Assembly (NCBI RefSeq): GCF_005747095.1
Contig: NZ_SWLG01000001.1
Coordinates: 372,001 to 436,000, forward strand
Length of the DNA: 64,000 nucleotides
Reading direction: 5' to 3'
Source of the DNA: Exobacillus caeni
GTDB taxonomy: Bacteria > Bacillota > Bacilli > Bacillales > Guptibacillaceae
Made by a program: the position numbers and the translations under genes. A model generated the notes under the pieces. That model was not told the DNA's origin, did not search any database, and saw only the letters and a program-made list of their open reading frames with translations. The number at the start of each line of letters is the position of its first letter. Position 1 is the stretch's first letter. Below are positions 1 to 8,393 of this stretch, piece by piece.

Positions 1-239
1 CTGAGGATGTCCAAAAGAAATCTGAAGCCCTAAACACCGTGTTTGATCAGGTTAAGGACGTTGGACAATCAGTCGGCAAAATGAATCAATCCATAAAAAA
101 CATTACTGAAAAAGTTTCTGTTGAAGCAGAACGGCAATCCGACCAGGTGACCCGTGTTGTTCAATGGGGAAATGCGGCAATGCAACTATGGCAAAAGTGG
201 CAGGTTAAGAAAAAAGCCACTGACCAATATATTGACTAA
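1..239 (+). CDS. ytxG: YtxG, DUF948-family protein (5'-truncated by window edge)
   Basis: The reading frame is open from the first bases of the window (in frame from position 3), so only the C-terminal part is present and the true start lies upstream. The visible part is hydrophilic and helical (VKDVGQSVGKMNQSIKNITEK), with a lysine-rich end, as in the tail of DUF948 proteins, whose membrane anchor would be in the missing N-terminus. It lies 19 nt before ytxH, the ytxGHJ order of B. subtilis, where the operon is under general-stress control. Identity rests mostly on this synteny. Function is not established. Confidence 0.75.
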   Translation, partial: EDVQKKSEALNTVFDQVKDVGQSVGKMNQSIKNITEKVSVEAERQSDQVTRVVQWGNAAMQLWQKWQVKKKATDQYID

Positions 240-258
240 ACTTAAGGAGGTAATTTAG

Positions 259-702
259 ATGAGTGAAAACAACCAAAACAATATTAACACAAAGGATTTC
301 TTAATCGGATCGTTAATCGGGGGAATTGTAGGGGCCGCTACTGCTCTGCTAATGGCTCCCAAATCTGGAAAAGAACTTAGAAGCGATATAAATGAACAAG
401 CAAGCGTAGTAAAAGATAAGACCATGCAATTTAGGGAAACTGCTATGGAAAAAGGTACAGAGTTTGCAAACCGTGCAAAGGATAAGTCTTCTTCCGTTTA
501 TAAGCAAGTTTCAGATCAATCTTCTAATGTGATTAACAAAATTAAGGAAACTCGCGATAACATGAAAAATAATGCAGACAGTGAAGATTCATACGATGAG
601 ATGTTAGATCAGGCTGATCAGGATGTTGAAAAGTTTCAGGAAGATCTTGGCCGTGATTTAACAGAGGATAATAACGAATATGTAAATGCACCGGATAAAT
701 AG
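259..702 (+). CDS. ytxH: YtxH-family general stress protein
   Basis: A 147-residue protein with the YtxH signature near its N-terminus: a glycine-rich single membrane segment (residues about 12-33, LIGSLIGGIVGAATALLMAP) followed at once by KSGKELR. The rest is a long charged helical region ending in an acidic tail (about residues 105-147). The start is fixed by a strong ribosome site, AAGGAGG, about 8 nt before the ATG. It is the second gene of the ytxG-ytxH pair and is followed by a terminator. YtxH proteins are general-stress or stationary-phase proteins in B. subtilis, with no known biochemical role. Confidence 0.88.
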   Translation: MSENNQNNINTKDFLIGSLIGGIVGAATALLMAPKSGKELRSDINEQASVVKDKTMQFRETAMEKGTEFANRAKDKSSSVYKQVSDQSSNVINKIKETRDNMKNNADSEDSYDEMLDQADQDVEKFQEDLGRDLTEDNNEYVNAPDK

Positions 703-722
703 GAAGCAAAATTTTTGGCCTG

Positions 723-764
723 ATAGGAGGAGGGGAGGGAAACCTTTTCTTCTCCTATTTTTTT
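723..764 (+). terminator. Rho-independent terminator after ytxH
   Basis: ATAGGAGGAGGGGAG pairs, with several G-U pairs, to CTTTTCTTCTCCTAT and is followed by a T-run. It separates ytxH from ytxJ, so ytxJ probably has its own promoter. Confidence 0.75.
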
Positions 765-819
765 AATCCCAATTCTATTTAGAACTAAAAGGTATTAAAC
801 AAGGAACGGAGTTGATCGT

Positions 820-1152
820 ATGTCATTAATAAAATTAGAGAACATGAATGAACTTGAAAATTTGCTCGATACGAATAAGATGTTTTTCTTTTTAAAAAAT
901 AGCTTAACATGTCCCATCAGTTCCAGTGCATATGAAGAGTTTCTTAAGTACGAAGCTGATCATGATGGGGACTTTTATTATTTAAATGTCCAGGAAGCGA
1001 GAGAATTTTCAAACAGTATTGCTGAAAAATACGGAATCAAGCATGAGAGCCCTCAAGTGCTTTTGTTTAAAGACAACGAGGTAGTCTGGAACGACTCCCA
1101 CTGGGGAGTTACTTACAGTGCCTTATCAGATGCGGAAAAACAGTATCGGTAA
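820..1152 (+). CDS. ytxJ: Monothiol bacilliredoxin BrxC/YtxJ
   Basis: A 110-residue thioredoxin-fold protein of the YtxJ family. The single active-site cysteine lies in TCPIS (about residue 31), the family's one-cysteine version of a thioredoxin motif. Members remove bacillithiol from S-bacillithiolated proteins in the cytosol of Firmicutes. The cis-proline region (HESPQVLLF, about residues 75-83) and the end VTYSALSDAEK are typical, and the length equals the family norm. The ATG is preceded by GGAACGGAG. It follows ytxGH as in B. subtilis but is cut off from it by a terminator, and it has its own terminator downstream. Confidence 0.88.
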   Translation: MSLIKLENMNELENLLDTNKMFFFLKNSLTCPISSSAYEEFLKYEADHDGDFYYLNVQEAREFSNSIAEKYGIKHESPQVLLFKDNEVVWNDSHWGVTYSALSDAEKQYR

Positions 1153-1192
1153 AGTTAGATGTTGCATATGATAATAGAACCATTTTAATTAA

Positions 1193-1217
1193 GGCAGCTG
1201 AATAGCTGTCTTTTTTT
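1193..1217 (+). terminator. Terminator after ytxJ
   Basis: GGCAGCT, loop GAAT, AGCTGTC, then seven T. Confidence 0.85.
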
Positions 1218-1230
1218 CAGAGGATACTTT

Positions 1231-1246
1231 AACGCTTAAAAGCGTT
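1231..1246. repeat. Short inverted repeat upstream of the aroA promoter
   Basis: AACGCT-TAAA-AGCGTT, a 6-bp perfect inverted repeat ending 21 bp before the aroA -35 box. It could be an operator, but no regulator is identified. Confidence 0.4.
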
Positions 1247-1267
1247 TAATTATAAAAGAAAAAGTTC

Positions 1268-1296
1268 GTGACATTTATCTTTTTATCCGATATAAT
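1268..1296 (+). promoter_or_regulatory. SigA promoter for aroA
   Basis: GTGACA (1268-1273), 17-nt spacer, TATAAT (1291-1296). It leaves a leader of roughly 40 nt before the TTG start of aroA. Confidence 0.7.
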
Positions 1297-1340
1297 AGTC
1301 TGCAACAAAACTTTAAAGAATAAAAAAAGGGGTGGAGAGA

Positions 1341-2447
1341 TTGGCAAACGTCCAGATAGAAGAGCTTAGAAAGAAGTTAGATGAGATTAATGATAATCTA
1401 CTTGATTTGATCAATGAAAGAGCTGAGATTGTACAACAGATAGGAAGAGTGAAAAAGACACAGGGAATGAACCGGTTCGATCCTGTTAGAGAGAGAAAGA
1501 TGCTGGATATGATTTCTGAAAAGAATGAAGGACCTTTTGAAACATCGACTCTGCAGCATATTTTCAAAGAAATTTTCAAAGCCAGCTTAGAACTTCAGGA
1601 AGACGATCACCGCAAAGCCTTATTAGTTTCAAGAAAAAGACAGCCTGAGAACACCGTTTTTGATATTAACGGGGAAACCATAGGAAGAAGCGGAACACAA
1701 ACTTTCATTGCAGGGCCCTGTGCAGTTGAAAGCTATGAGCAGGTCGCAGAAGTAGCGAAGGCAGTGAAAAAACAGGGATTAAAGCTGTTAAGGGGCGGAG
1801 CGTTCAAGCCTCGTACTTCTCCATATGATTTCCAGGGACTCGGCGAAGAAGGATTGAAAATCTTGAAAAAAGTTGCAGATGAATATGATCTTGCTGTCAT
1901 TAGTGAGATCGTAAATCCTGCAGACATAGAAAAAGCGGTCGATTATATTGATGTTATCCAGATCGGTGCACGTAATATGCAAAACTTTGAGCTGCTTAAA
2001 GCTGCTGGGTCTGTAGATAAGCCTGTATTGCTCAAACGAGGGCTTTCAGCAACCATCCAGGAATTTATTAATGCAGCCGAGTATATTGTCTCAAGAGGAA
2101 ACAATCGAGTAATCCTTTGTGAACGCGGTATTAGGACTTATGAAAAAGCAACTAGAAACACCCTTGATATTACTTCCGTTCCGATTTTAAAGCAAGAAAC
2201 ACATCTTCCTGTCTTTGTAGATGTTACACATTCCACCGGCAGACGTGATTTATTGTTGCCTGCCGCAAAAGCAGGTCTTGCAATTGGAGCAGATGGCATC
2301 ATGGTTGAAGTACATCCGGATCCTGCTGTAGCATTATCAGATTCGGCACAGCAACTTGATATCAATCAGTTCAACAAGTTTATGGATGAAATAAAAAACA
2401 GTGGATTATATAATAAAACAGATAAAACTTCACCTTCTACTATTTAA
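1341..2447 (+). CDS. aroA: Bifunctional chorismate mutase / 3-deoxy-7-phosphoheptulonate synthase
   Basis: A 368-residue fusion that condenses phosphoenolpyruvate and erythrose-4-phosphate, the first step of the shikimate pathway, and also carries an AroQ-type chorismate mutase. Residues about 1-90 are the helical mutase domain ([25 protein letters not shown]), which acts as the feedback-sensing domain in the Bacillus enzyme. Residues about 100-360 are the DAHP synthase barrel ([55 protein letters not shown]). I chose TTG at 1341 because [12 protein letters not shown] aligns with the B. subtilis N-terminus and AGGGGTGGAG lies 4-5 nt upstream; the in-frame GTG at 1332 lies within that ribosome site. 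It has its own promoter and terminator, and ccpA follows as in B. subtilis. Confidence 0.95.
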   Translation: MANVQIEELRKKLDEINDNLLDLINERAEIVQQIGRVKKTQGMNRFDPVRERKMLDMISEKNEGPFETSTLQHIFKEIFKASLELQEDDHRKALLVSRKRQPENTVFDINGETIGRSGTQTFIAGPCAVESYEQVAEVAKAVKKQGLKLLRGGAFKPRTSPYDFQGLGEEGLKILKKVADEYDLAVISEIVNPADIEKAVDYIDVIQIGARNMQNFELLKAAGSVDKPVLLKRGLSATIQEFINAAEYIVSRGNNRVILCERGIRTYEKATRNTLDITSVPILKQETHLPVFVDVTHSTGRRDLLLPAAKAGLAIGADGIMVEVHPDPAVALSDSAQQLDINQFNKFMDEIKNSGLYNKTDKTSPSTI

Positions 2448-2463
2448 GTAGAAGGTTTTTTTC
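2433..2463 (+). terminator. Terminator overlapping the aroA stop codon
   Basis: CCTTCTAC, loop TATTTAA (containing the stop), GTAGAAGG, then a T-run. Confidence 0.85.
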
Positions 2464-2670
2464 TGCTGTCATGTGTTTTACCTCTTTTCTGTCAGGAAAC
2501 GGATTAAGGCATATTCTAGCCTGTTAGGGGTCTTAAGGTGGGTTTAAACATATAAATTATGTTATCTTATGGAAGGATGCCTTTTAAACAGGCTACATTA
2601 GGGGAATAATAGCAGCTAGTATAGAATTTGTATTTATTGTGAAGGATTAGAGCAATCATCTTCATTATTA

Positions 2671-2699
2671 TTGCGTCTCAATTAAATGTATCGTATGAT
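2671..2699 (+). promoter_or_regulatory. Candidate SigA promoter for ccpA
   Basis: TTGCGT (2671-2676), 17 nt, TATGAT (2694-2699), about 45 nt before the ccpA start. The -35 match is weak. The 300-nt gap before ccpA also holds a 9-bp inverted repeat (TAGCCTGTT at 2517-2525 and AACAGGCTA at 2587-2595) and nothing else recognisable. Confidence 0.4.
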
Positions 2700-2750
2700 T
2701 AACATTAATATAAAGGTGCAACCACTTGCATAGACGGAAAAAGGAGGATT

Positions 2751-3755
2751 ATGGTGAATACGACAATTTATGATGTTGCCAAAGAAGCGAGTGTTTCCAT
2801 GGCTACGGTTTCTCGAGTCGTTAATGGAAATCCAAATGTTAAACCGGCAACAAGAAAAAAAGTATTAGAAGCAATCGAACGATTGGGTTATCGACCAAAT
2901 GCTGTAGCAAGAGGACTGGCCAGCAAAAAAACAACGACAGTTGGTGTTATCATCCCCGATATTTCAAGCATCTTTTTTGCAGAACTTGCAAGGGGTATTG
3001 AGGATATCGCAACGATGTACAAGTATAACATCATTCTAAGCAATTCAGACCAGAATAAAGAAAAAGAAATCCATCTTTTAAATACACTTTTAGGCAAGCA
3101 GGTGGATGGAATTGTATTCATGGGAGGAAAAGTAACGGAGGAACACATTGAAGAATTTAAACGTGCTCCGGTGCCTATTGTTTTAGCAGCTACCATGGAT
3201 GAAAACAGAGAAATTCCCTCTGTAAATATTGATTATGAACAAGCAGTCTACGATGCTATCTCACACCTTATCGAAAAGGGGCATAAAAAGATTGGTTTTG
3301 TTACTGGTCCACTGGAAGACCCGATTAACGGAGAACAAAAGTTTGTAGGTTATCGCAGGGCGCATGAGGATGCTGGCCTAAAGATTAATGAAAATTATGT
3401 CTCCGTTGCAGATTATACGTATGATTCCGGCATGGAGGCTATGGATAACTTCCTTGGATTAGATGACCGCCCGACCGCAGTATTTGTAGGGACAGATGAA
3501 ATGGCCCTGGGAGTAATCCATGCTGTACAGGATAAAGGTTTAAGTGTACCTGAGGATTTCGAAGTGATTGGTTTTGACAATACACGCCTTGCAACAATGG
3601 TTCGCCCAACACTGTCAACGGTTGTACAGCCAATGTATGATATTGGGGCAGTTGCTATGCGACTGTTAACAAAGTATATGAACAAAGAAAGTGTAGAAGA
3701 TTCAACGGTTGTTTTACCTCATCGTATCCAATTTAGGGATTCGACTAAGGAATAG
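2751..3755 (+). CDS. ccpA: Catabolite control protein A
   Basis: A 334-residue LacI/GalR-family regulator. Residues 4-55 form the helix-turn-helix and hinge ([20 protein letters not shown], then [15 protein letters not shown]), nearly identical to B. subtilis CcpA. The rest is the periplasmic-binding-like domain ([54 protein letters not shown]) that contacts HPr phosphorylated at Ser46. With that corepressor it binds cre sites to repress or activate carbon genes; several cre-like sites occur in this window. AAGGAGG lies 3 nt before ATG 2751 and 6 nt before GTG 2754, so the second codon could be the real start. It follows aroA as in B. subtilis but has its own promoter region. Confidence 0.97.
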   Translation: MVNTTIYDVAKEASVSMATVSRVVNGNPNVKPATRKKVLEAIERLGYRPNAVARGLASKKTTTVGVIIPDISSIFFAELARGIEDIATMYKYNIILSNSDQNKEKEIHLLNTLLGKQVDGIVFMGGKVTEEHIEEFKRAPVPIVLAATMDENREIPSVNIDYEQAVYDAISHLIEKGHKKIGFVTGPLEDPINGEQKFVGYRRAHEDAGLKINENYVSVADYTYDSGMEAMDNFLGLDDRPTAVFVGTDEMALGVIHAVQDKGLSVPEDFEVIGFDNTRLATMVRPTLSTVVQPMYDIGAVAMRLLTKYMNKESVEDSTVVLPHRIQFRDSTKE

Positions 3756-3840
3756 CTTAACAGCCTGACTGCTTTTTCTCCTTGAATGCTGCCAGGCCAT
3801 TTCTACATAGAGAAGATAACGGCAACAAAAAAATGATTTT

Positions 3841-3873
3841 AAATAAAAAACGAGCCGAAGGGCTCGTTTTTTT
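3841..3873. terminator. Bidirectional terminator between ccpA and acuC
   Basis: CGAGCC, loop GAAG, GGCTCG, with T-runs on both strands (TTTTTTT on plus, TTTTTTATTTT on minus). It serves the convergent ccpA and acuCBA units. Confidence 0.88.
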
Positions 3874-3890
3874 ACGTCTCATAGAAAACG

Positions 3891-5063
3891 TTAAAATGAA
3901 GCATTTTTGTGTGAACGAATTTGATAAAGCGCTTTGGTTAAGGTCTGGTAGTTTTTTTCAGTGATTTCCTGCTTTCGCGGAATAGCTGGATAAAGGTTTT
4001 CAGGATCTTCCCATGAAGGAGACAGGGTAAGTGGTGCCTGCTTCTGCCAGCGGTCGAGCCAATTCTTCGGAAGATTCCCAGAGACATGCTTTTGTTTCAT
4101 TTCGAGCCAGATTAAAGCCCATGCTCTTGGTACAACACGCCAGATATCATATCCTCCGCCGCCAACGGCTATCCATCTTCCATCACAATATTTATGGGCA
4201 AGCTCATGGGCAACTTTAGGCACAAAACGGTAGCTTTCCATCGATACTGACAGATGGGTCAGAGGATCATAATAGTGGGCATCAGCCCCATTTTGCGTAA
4301 GAATAACGTCTGGCTTAAAGTACTCTGCTACTTCATGTATAGCAGTTTCGTAAACTTTCATCCACGATTCATCTTCCGTAAAGGCATCTACGGGCACGTT
4401 AAATGAAAAACCGTAGCCTTTTCCCTGTCCTTTTTCTGTGATATTTCCTGTTCCTGGAAACAAATAACGCCCTGTTTCATGAATAGAAAGCGTACAAACA
4501 TCCGGGTCTTCGTAAAATGCCCATTGAACGCCATCGCCATGATGTGCGTCTGTATCTACATAAAGCACCCTTGCACCATATTTCTTTCTCATATATTCAA
4601 TAGCGATCGAGCTGTCATTATAGATGCAAAAACCGGAAGCCTTTCCTCTGAAGCCATGGTGCAGCCCCCCGCCAAGATTCAGCGCATGGTTTGCTTTTCC
4701 TTCCATCACATAATCTACGGCAGTGAGTGTTCCGCCAACCATCAGGGCACTTGCTTCATGCATATTAGAAAAAACAGGTGTATCTTCTGTTCCCAATCCA
4801 TAATTTGATGCAATATGTTCGGGCAGTTCCCCTTGGCCAGCCTTTTTAACAGCTTCAATATAAGCGGTATCATGTATAAGAGCAATATCCTCATCTGACG
4901 CCAGACGAGGCGAAACGATTTCTTCATCATCCAAACAGTCGAGTTCCTTTAACAGCTCATAGGTAAGTTGTATTCTGATTTGGTTAAACGGATGCTGATC
5001 ATGGAATTTATATTGTAATAATTCGGGTGAGTAAATAAAAACAGCATCTTGTTTCTTAGTCAT
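3891..5063 (-). CDS. acuC: Acetoin utilization protein AcuC, class I lysine deacetylase
   Basis: A 390-residue HDAC-family zinc hydrolase that in B. subtilis deacetylates and reactivates acetyl-CoA synthetase AcsA. Visible catalytic features are GGGLHHGF (His135-His136), the DTDAHHGDG metal and charge-relay motif (Asp172, His174), NGADAHYYDPL (Asp261) and VGGGGYD with the catalytic Tyr. I chose the ATG at 5063, giving MTKKQDAVFIYSP, which aligns with B. subtilis AcuC and overlaps the acuB stop as ATGA. A farther in-frame ATG at 5090 would extend into acuB and lacks support. It is the last gene of acuABC, translationally coupled to acuB, and ends at a bidirectional terminator. Confidence 0.95.
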   Translation of the reverse strand: MTKKQDAVFIYSPELLQYKFHDQHPFNQIRIQLTYELLKELDCLDDEEIVSPRLASDEDIALIHDTAYIEAVKKAGQGELPEHIASNYGLGTEDTPVFSNMHEASALMVGGTLTAVDYVMEGKANHALNLGGGLHHGFRGKASGFCIYNDSSIAIEYMRKKYGARVLYVDTDAHHGDGVQWAFYEDPDVCTLSIHETGRYLFPGTGNITEKGQGKGYGFSFNVPVDAFTEDESWMKVYETAIHEVAEYFKPDVILTQNGADAHYYDPLTHLSVSMESYRFVPKVAHELAHKYCDGRWIAVGGGGYDIWRVVPRAWALIWLEMKQKHVSGNLPKNWLDRWQKQAPLTLSPSWEDPENLYPAIPRKQEITEKNYQTLTKALYQIRSHKNASF

Positions 5064-5704
5064 TCTGTCACACCTGGCATGTTCGGCCATAGCACTTTAT
5101 GGCCGTGATCCGTTATATCCTGGATAATGCCCATTGGATTCATCGTCTGCACCCGAAAGACAAGATTCTTATATTTATCATCATTGTTTGGATAAACTAA
5201 AACACTTATAATGTTTACCTTTCTTTTGCTGATAATGGAAGTTATTTCAGCCAGCTTCCCTGAAACATTTTCGACCTGTATTTCAATATGTGAACTCGGT
5301 TGATGGGCGCCTGTCAAAAGGATCAGGGTATGAAGCATATCTGATTCCGTGACGATCCCTACTACTCTTCCTTTTTCAACGATCGGCACACACCCGATTC
5401 GCTGCTCATAAAAAACAGCTGAAATTTCTTCAACAAAGTCAAGAGGATGTGCAGTTATAACGTCTGGTTCCATGATAGAAGATACCGGAGAATCTAAAAG
5501 GGCTTTATCGGGATCGAGATCCAGGGTGGAAGGACTGGCATCTCGTACATCCCGGTCTGAAATAATGCCGACAAGTTCTTCTTCTTTATTCACAATGGGA
5601 ATATGCCTGATTTTTTGCCTGTTCAGTAATGTTAGTGCATCAGCAATCGTTTGGTCAGCATACATAGTATGGACATTTCGGTTCATTATTTCTTCGATTA
5701 TCAT
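5060..5704 (-). CDS. acuB: AcuB, tandem CBS and ACT domain protein
   Basis: A 214-residue cytosolic protein. Residues about 1-130 hold two CBS domains (MNRNVHTMYADQTIADALTL, then VSSIMEPDVITAHPLDF and GCVPIVEKGRVVGIVTESDML) that would form one adenine-nucleotide-binding Bateman module. Residues about 140-214 are ACT-like (HIEIQVENVSGKLAEITSII). The role of AcuB is not defined; its place between the acetylase and deacetylase suggests that it senses AMP, ATP or an acyl adenylate to tune AcsA acetylation, which is inference. AAGGAGG precedes the ATG. It starts 36 nt after acuA and overlaps acuC by 4 nt. Confidence 0.93.
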   Translation of the reverse strand: MIIEEIMNRNVHTMYADQTIADALTLLNRQKIRHIPIVNKEEELVGIISDRDVRDASPSTLDLDPDKALLDSPVSSIMEPDVITAHPLDFVEEISAVFYEQRIGCVPIVEKGRVVGIVTESDMLHTLILLTGAHQPSSHIEIQVENVSGKLAEITSIISKRKVNIISVLVYPNNDDKYKNLVFRVQTMNPMGIIQDITDHGHKVLWPNMPGVTE

Positions 5705-5740
5705 AAAAGTACCTCCTTGAAAAAGGTTGCTTCCTGGGCA

Positions 5741-6373
5741 TTAATACATAAAACGGTTTTGAAAACGAAGCCGATCAAAAGCCTGGATCGAATCATTGCC
5801 TACTCTTTTGCCGATTCGGGCCATCAAACAGTTAGCGGGATGGGAACTGATCTCGGGGTCATCGGTCGCATACCATTCAAGACCGCCTGCATTCATCATC
5901 TTCTCCATCACTTTCCGGTAATCCCACACTGAAAGTCTTGTTCCTTTTAAATCCCAGTGCCAATAATATTCAGTTGTTATGACGATATAATCCTCCATAG
6001 CGTCATCCATGAAGGAAACTTTTAAAAGATTTTTGCCAACCTTAAAGTTTCTGTATTTTGGAATGACTTCTATCGCTCCTAGTTCAAGAAGGTCTTCCAT
6101 GTTACCCTGAGACCAGCGCTCAAGAGGGTCAGGATAAAGAAAGGTGACATATCCCACGATAGTTTCTCTTTCTCGTGCAACAATAATTCTTCCTTCCGGC
6201 AGGCCTGCGATGCCTACAAGCGCTTTATGTTGTTGTTCTGGCGGACGAAAAGCCACCAGGTCTTTATGTAAAGTGTAGTTTGATAAACGATCTTGTGATA
6301 TAGGACCTTCAATAATTAAATTCCCATGTGGAGTCTTTAGTTCAATCGCATTATATATTTTTTTATGTTCCAT
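5741..6373 (-). CDS. acuA: AcuA, GNAT protein acetyltransferase acting on AcsA
   Basis: A 210-residue GNAT-family enzyme. The acetyl-CoA-binding core is near residues 70-140 (GRIIVARERETIVGYVTFLYPD, ELGAIEVIPKYRNFKVGKNLL). In B. subtilis AcuA acetylates the catalytic-loop lysine of AcsA and inactivates it, and AcuC reverses this. The gene is first in acuABC, divergent from its target acsA across a 164-nt regulatory region. The ribosome site AAAGGTGGTGG supports the ATG at 6373. Its promoter has a -10 TATAAT (6411-6406) and a -35 that overlaps a cre-like site, so repression by CcpA in rich carbon is expected. Confidence 0.95.
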   Translation of the reverse strand: MEHKKIYNAIELKTPHGNLIIEGPISQDRLSNYTLHKDLVAFRPPEQQHKALVGIAGLPEGRIIVARERETIVGYVTFLYPDPLERWSQGNMEDLLELGAIEVIPKYRNFKVGKNLLKVSFMDDAMEDYIVITTEYYWHWDLKGTRLSVWDYRKVMEKMMNAGGLEWYATDDPEISSHPANCLMARIGKRVGNDSIQAFDRLRFQNRFMY

Positions 6374-6405
6374 TAAGCCACCACCTTTAATAGTCTTTCA
6401 TTCCT

Positions 6406-6433
6406 ATTATACATTAAGAAAGCATAATGTAAG
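6406..6433 (-). promoter_or_regulatory. SigA promoter for acuABC
   Basis: On the minus strand CTTACA (6433-6428), 16 nt, TATAAT (6411-6406). The -35 box lies within the cre-like site at 6427-6442. Confidence 0.6.
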
Positions 6434-6442
6434 GGGTTACAT
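6427..6442. promoter_or_regulatory. Catabolite-responsive element (cre) shared by acuABC and acsA
   Basis: ATGTAAGGGGTTACAT matches the cre consensus WTGNAANCGNWWNCAW at 15 of 16 positions (central C replaced by G). It overlaps the acuA -35 and lies about 36 bp upstream of the acsA -35. Both units are CcpA-regulated in B. subtilis, and ccpA itself is 3 kb away. Confidence 0.7.
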
Positions 6443-6478
6443 TTTAAAAATTCTAGTCTTTTGCGAGTTGTTTTAAAA

Positions 6479-6506
6479 TTGAGAATAGATGCAAATATGT
6501 TATAAT
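6479..6506 (+). promoter_or_regulatory. SigA promoter for acsA
   Basis: TTGAGA (6479-6484), 16 nt, TATAAT (6501-6506), about 25 nt before the ribosome site of acsA. Confidence 0.7.
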
Positions 6507-6537
6507 AATTTTAACAAATGAAGAAGGAGGAGTACTA

Positions 6538-8253
6538 ATGGATGTGAAACCGCTTCCTGTATTACAAGGTAACCATAATCTTCAAGACTATAATTCTACA
6601 TATGAAAATTTTGACTGGTCTGAAGTAGAAAAGAATTTCAGCTGGTATAACACCGGTCGAGTTAATATGGCATATGAAGCTATTGACCGTCATGCTGAAT
6701 CTGAGAGGAAAAATAAAGTAGCATTATATTTTTCAGACAAGGAAAGAAATGAAAAGTATACGTATAAAGAAATGAAAGAATGCACGAACAAAGCAGGTAA
6801 CGTATTTAAGAACATTAATGTTGAAAAAGGGGACAGAGTCTTTATCTTTATGCCTCGTTCTCCTGAACTTTATTTCGTCCTTCTTGGAGCTATTAAGCTT
6901 GGCGCAATCGTCGGCCCATTATTCGAAGCATTCATGGAAGGAGCAGTCCGTGACCGTCTCGAAGACAGCGAGGCAAAGGTTCTTGTTACAACTCCTGAAC
7001 TGCTGGAAAGGGTTCCTGTTGATGAACTTCCTGCTTTGGAGCATGTTGTTCTGGTCGGTGATGATGTAAAAGAAGAAGGTCCGTATATCGATTTCTATAA
7101 GCATTATGAAAATGCCAGCAAAAAGCTCGAGATTGAATGGGTAGACCGGGAAGATGGAATGATTCTTCATTATACTTCTGGATCAACAGGCAAGCCAAAA
7201 GGCGTTTTGCATGTGCATAACGCAATGATACAGCACTATCAAACTGCTAAATGGGTGTTAGATTTAAAAGAGGATGATGTTTACTGGTGTACGGCTGACC
7301 CTGGGTGGGTAACAGGTACTTCTTATGGTGTATTCGCTCCATTGCTCGTTGGAGCATCCAATGTCATCAGGGGAGGGCGCTTCAGTCCGGAAGACTGGTA
7401 CCAGACGATTGAAGATTATGCCGTGACCGTATGGTACAGTGCTCCTACAGCATTCCGCATGCTGATGGGTGCTGGTGATGAAATCATCAAGAAGTATGAT
7501 TTATCTTCCCTTAGACATGTTTTAAGTGTAGGTGAACCTCTTAACCCTGAAGTTATCCGCTGGGGAATGAAAGTCCTTAACCTGCGTATCCATGACAACT
7601 GGTGGATGACTGAGACAGGTGCCCAGCTGATCAGTAACTATCCTTCTATGGAAATCAAGCCTGGATCAATGGGGAAACCTATTCCTGGAGTTAAAGCGGC
7701 TATTGTAGATGATCAGGGAAATGAGCTTCCTCCTAACAGAATGGGGAACCTTGCGATTAAAAAAGGCTGGCCATCTATGATGAGAGCAATCTGGAACCGG
7801 CCTGAAAAATACGAATCATACTTTATGCCTGGAGAGTGGTATGTATCTGGTGATTCTGCATATATGGACGAAGAAGGGTACTTCTGGTTCCAGGGCCGTG
7901 TAGACGATGTTATCATGACATCCGGTGAAAGAGTGGGGCCATTCGAAGTGGAAAGTAAGCTAGTAGAACATCCCGCTGTGGCAGAAGCCGGGGTTATTGG
8001 AAAGCCAGACCCGGTACGAGGTGAAATCATTAAGGCGTTCGTAGCATTGCGTGAAGGTTATGAACCGAATGATGATCTTCGTGATGAAATTCGGACGTTT
8101 GTTAAGAAGGGGCTTGCTGCACATGCCGCTCCAAGAGAAATTGAGTTTAGAGATAAACTTCCGAAAACAAGAAGTGGTAAGATCATGAGAAGGGTGTTAA
8201 AAGCATGGGAGCTTGACCTTCCAACTGGAGACCTATCCACAATGGAAGATTAA
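6538..8253 (+). CDS. acsA: Acetyl-CoA synthetase, AMP-forming
   Basis: A 571-residue ANL-superfamily enzyme that converts acetate, ATP and CoA to acetyl-CoA via acetyl-AMP in the cytosol. The P-loop-like A3 motif YTSGSTGKPKGV is near residues 213-224, the A5-like WWMTETG near 356, the A8 hinge GRVDDVIMTSGERVGP near 455, and the A10 catalytic loop PKTRSGKIMRR places the acetylatable lysine at about residue 548, equivalent to Lys549 of B. subtilis AcsA. GAAGGAGGAG precedes the ATG. Transcription is divergent from acuABC, whose AcuA and AcuC control that lysine, and a cre-like site lies between the two units. Confidence 0.97.
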   Translation: MDVKPLPVLQGNHNLQDYNSTYENFDWSEVEKNFSWYNTGRVNMAYEAIDRHAESERKNKVALYFSDKERNEKYTYKEMKECTNKAGNVFKNINVEKGDRVFIFMPRSPELYFVLLGAIKLGAIVGPLFEAFMEGAVRDRLEDSEAKVLVTTPELLERVPVDELPALEHVVLVGDDVKEEGPYIDFYKHYENASKKLEIEWVDREDGMILHYTSGSTGKPKGVLHVHNAMIQHYQTAKWVLDLKEDDVYWCTADPGWVTGTSYGVFAPLLVGASNVIRGGRFSPEDWYQTIEDYAVTVWYSAPTAFRMLMGAGDEIIKKYDLSSLRHVLSVGEPLNPEVIRWGMKVLNLRIHDNWWMTETGAQLISNYPSMEIKPGSMGKPIPGVKAAIVDDQGNELPPNRMGNLAIKKGWPSMMRAIWNRPEKYESYFMPGEWYVSGDSAYMDEEGYFWFQGRVDDVIMTSGERVGPFEVESKLVEHPAVAEAGVIGKPDPVRGEIIKAFVALREGYEPNDDLRDEIRTFVKKGLAAHAAPREIEFRDKLPKTRSGKIMRRVLKAWELDLPTGDLSTMED

Positions 8254-8261
8254 TAGAAAGA

Positions 8262-8290
8262 GGGGACTGGCGTTGTAACGCCAGTCCCCA
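8262..8290 (+). terminator. Terminator hairpin after acsA
   Basis: GGGGACTGGCG, loop TTGTAA, CGCCAGTCCCC. The stem is 11 bp and perfect, but the tail ATTATTAT is T-poor. Confidence 0.65.
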
Positions 8291-8353
8291 TTATTATACT
8301 GAAAGCAAAAACTCAGTTTCGCTTAAGCTGTAAGATTAACCAAAGATAGACAT

Positions 8354-8387
8354 CAAAAAGGGCTGGCACTTTTGTGTCAGCCCTTTA
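8354..8387 (-). terminator. Terminator after the penicillin-binding protein gene
   Basis: On the minus strand AAAGGGCTGACAC, loop AAAA, GTGCCAGCCCTTT, then TT. It begins 7 nt beyond the stop codon. Confidence 0.75.
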
Positions 8388-8393
8388 CTAATT

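Noticed and set aside
3782-3964. Open frame of 60 codons after ccpA
   Set aside because: It crosses the bidirectional terminator and overlaps the acuC end in antisense.
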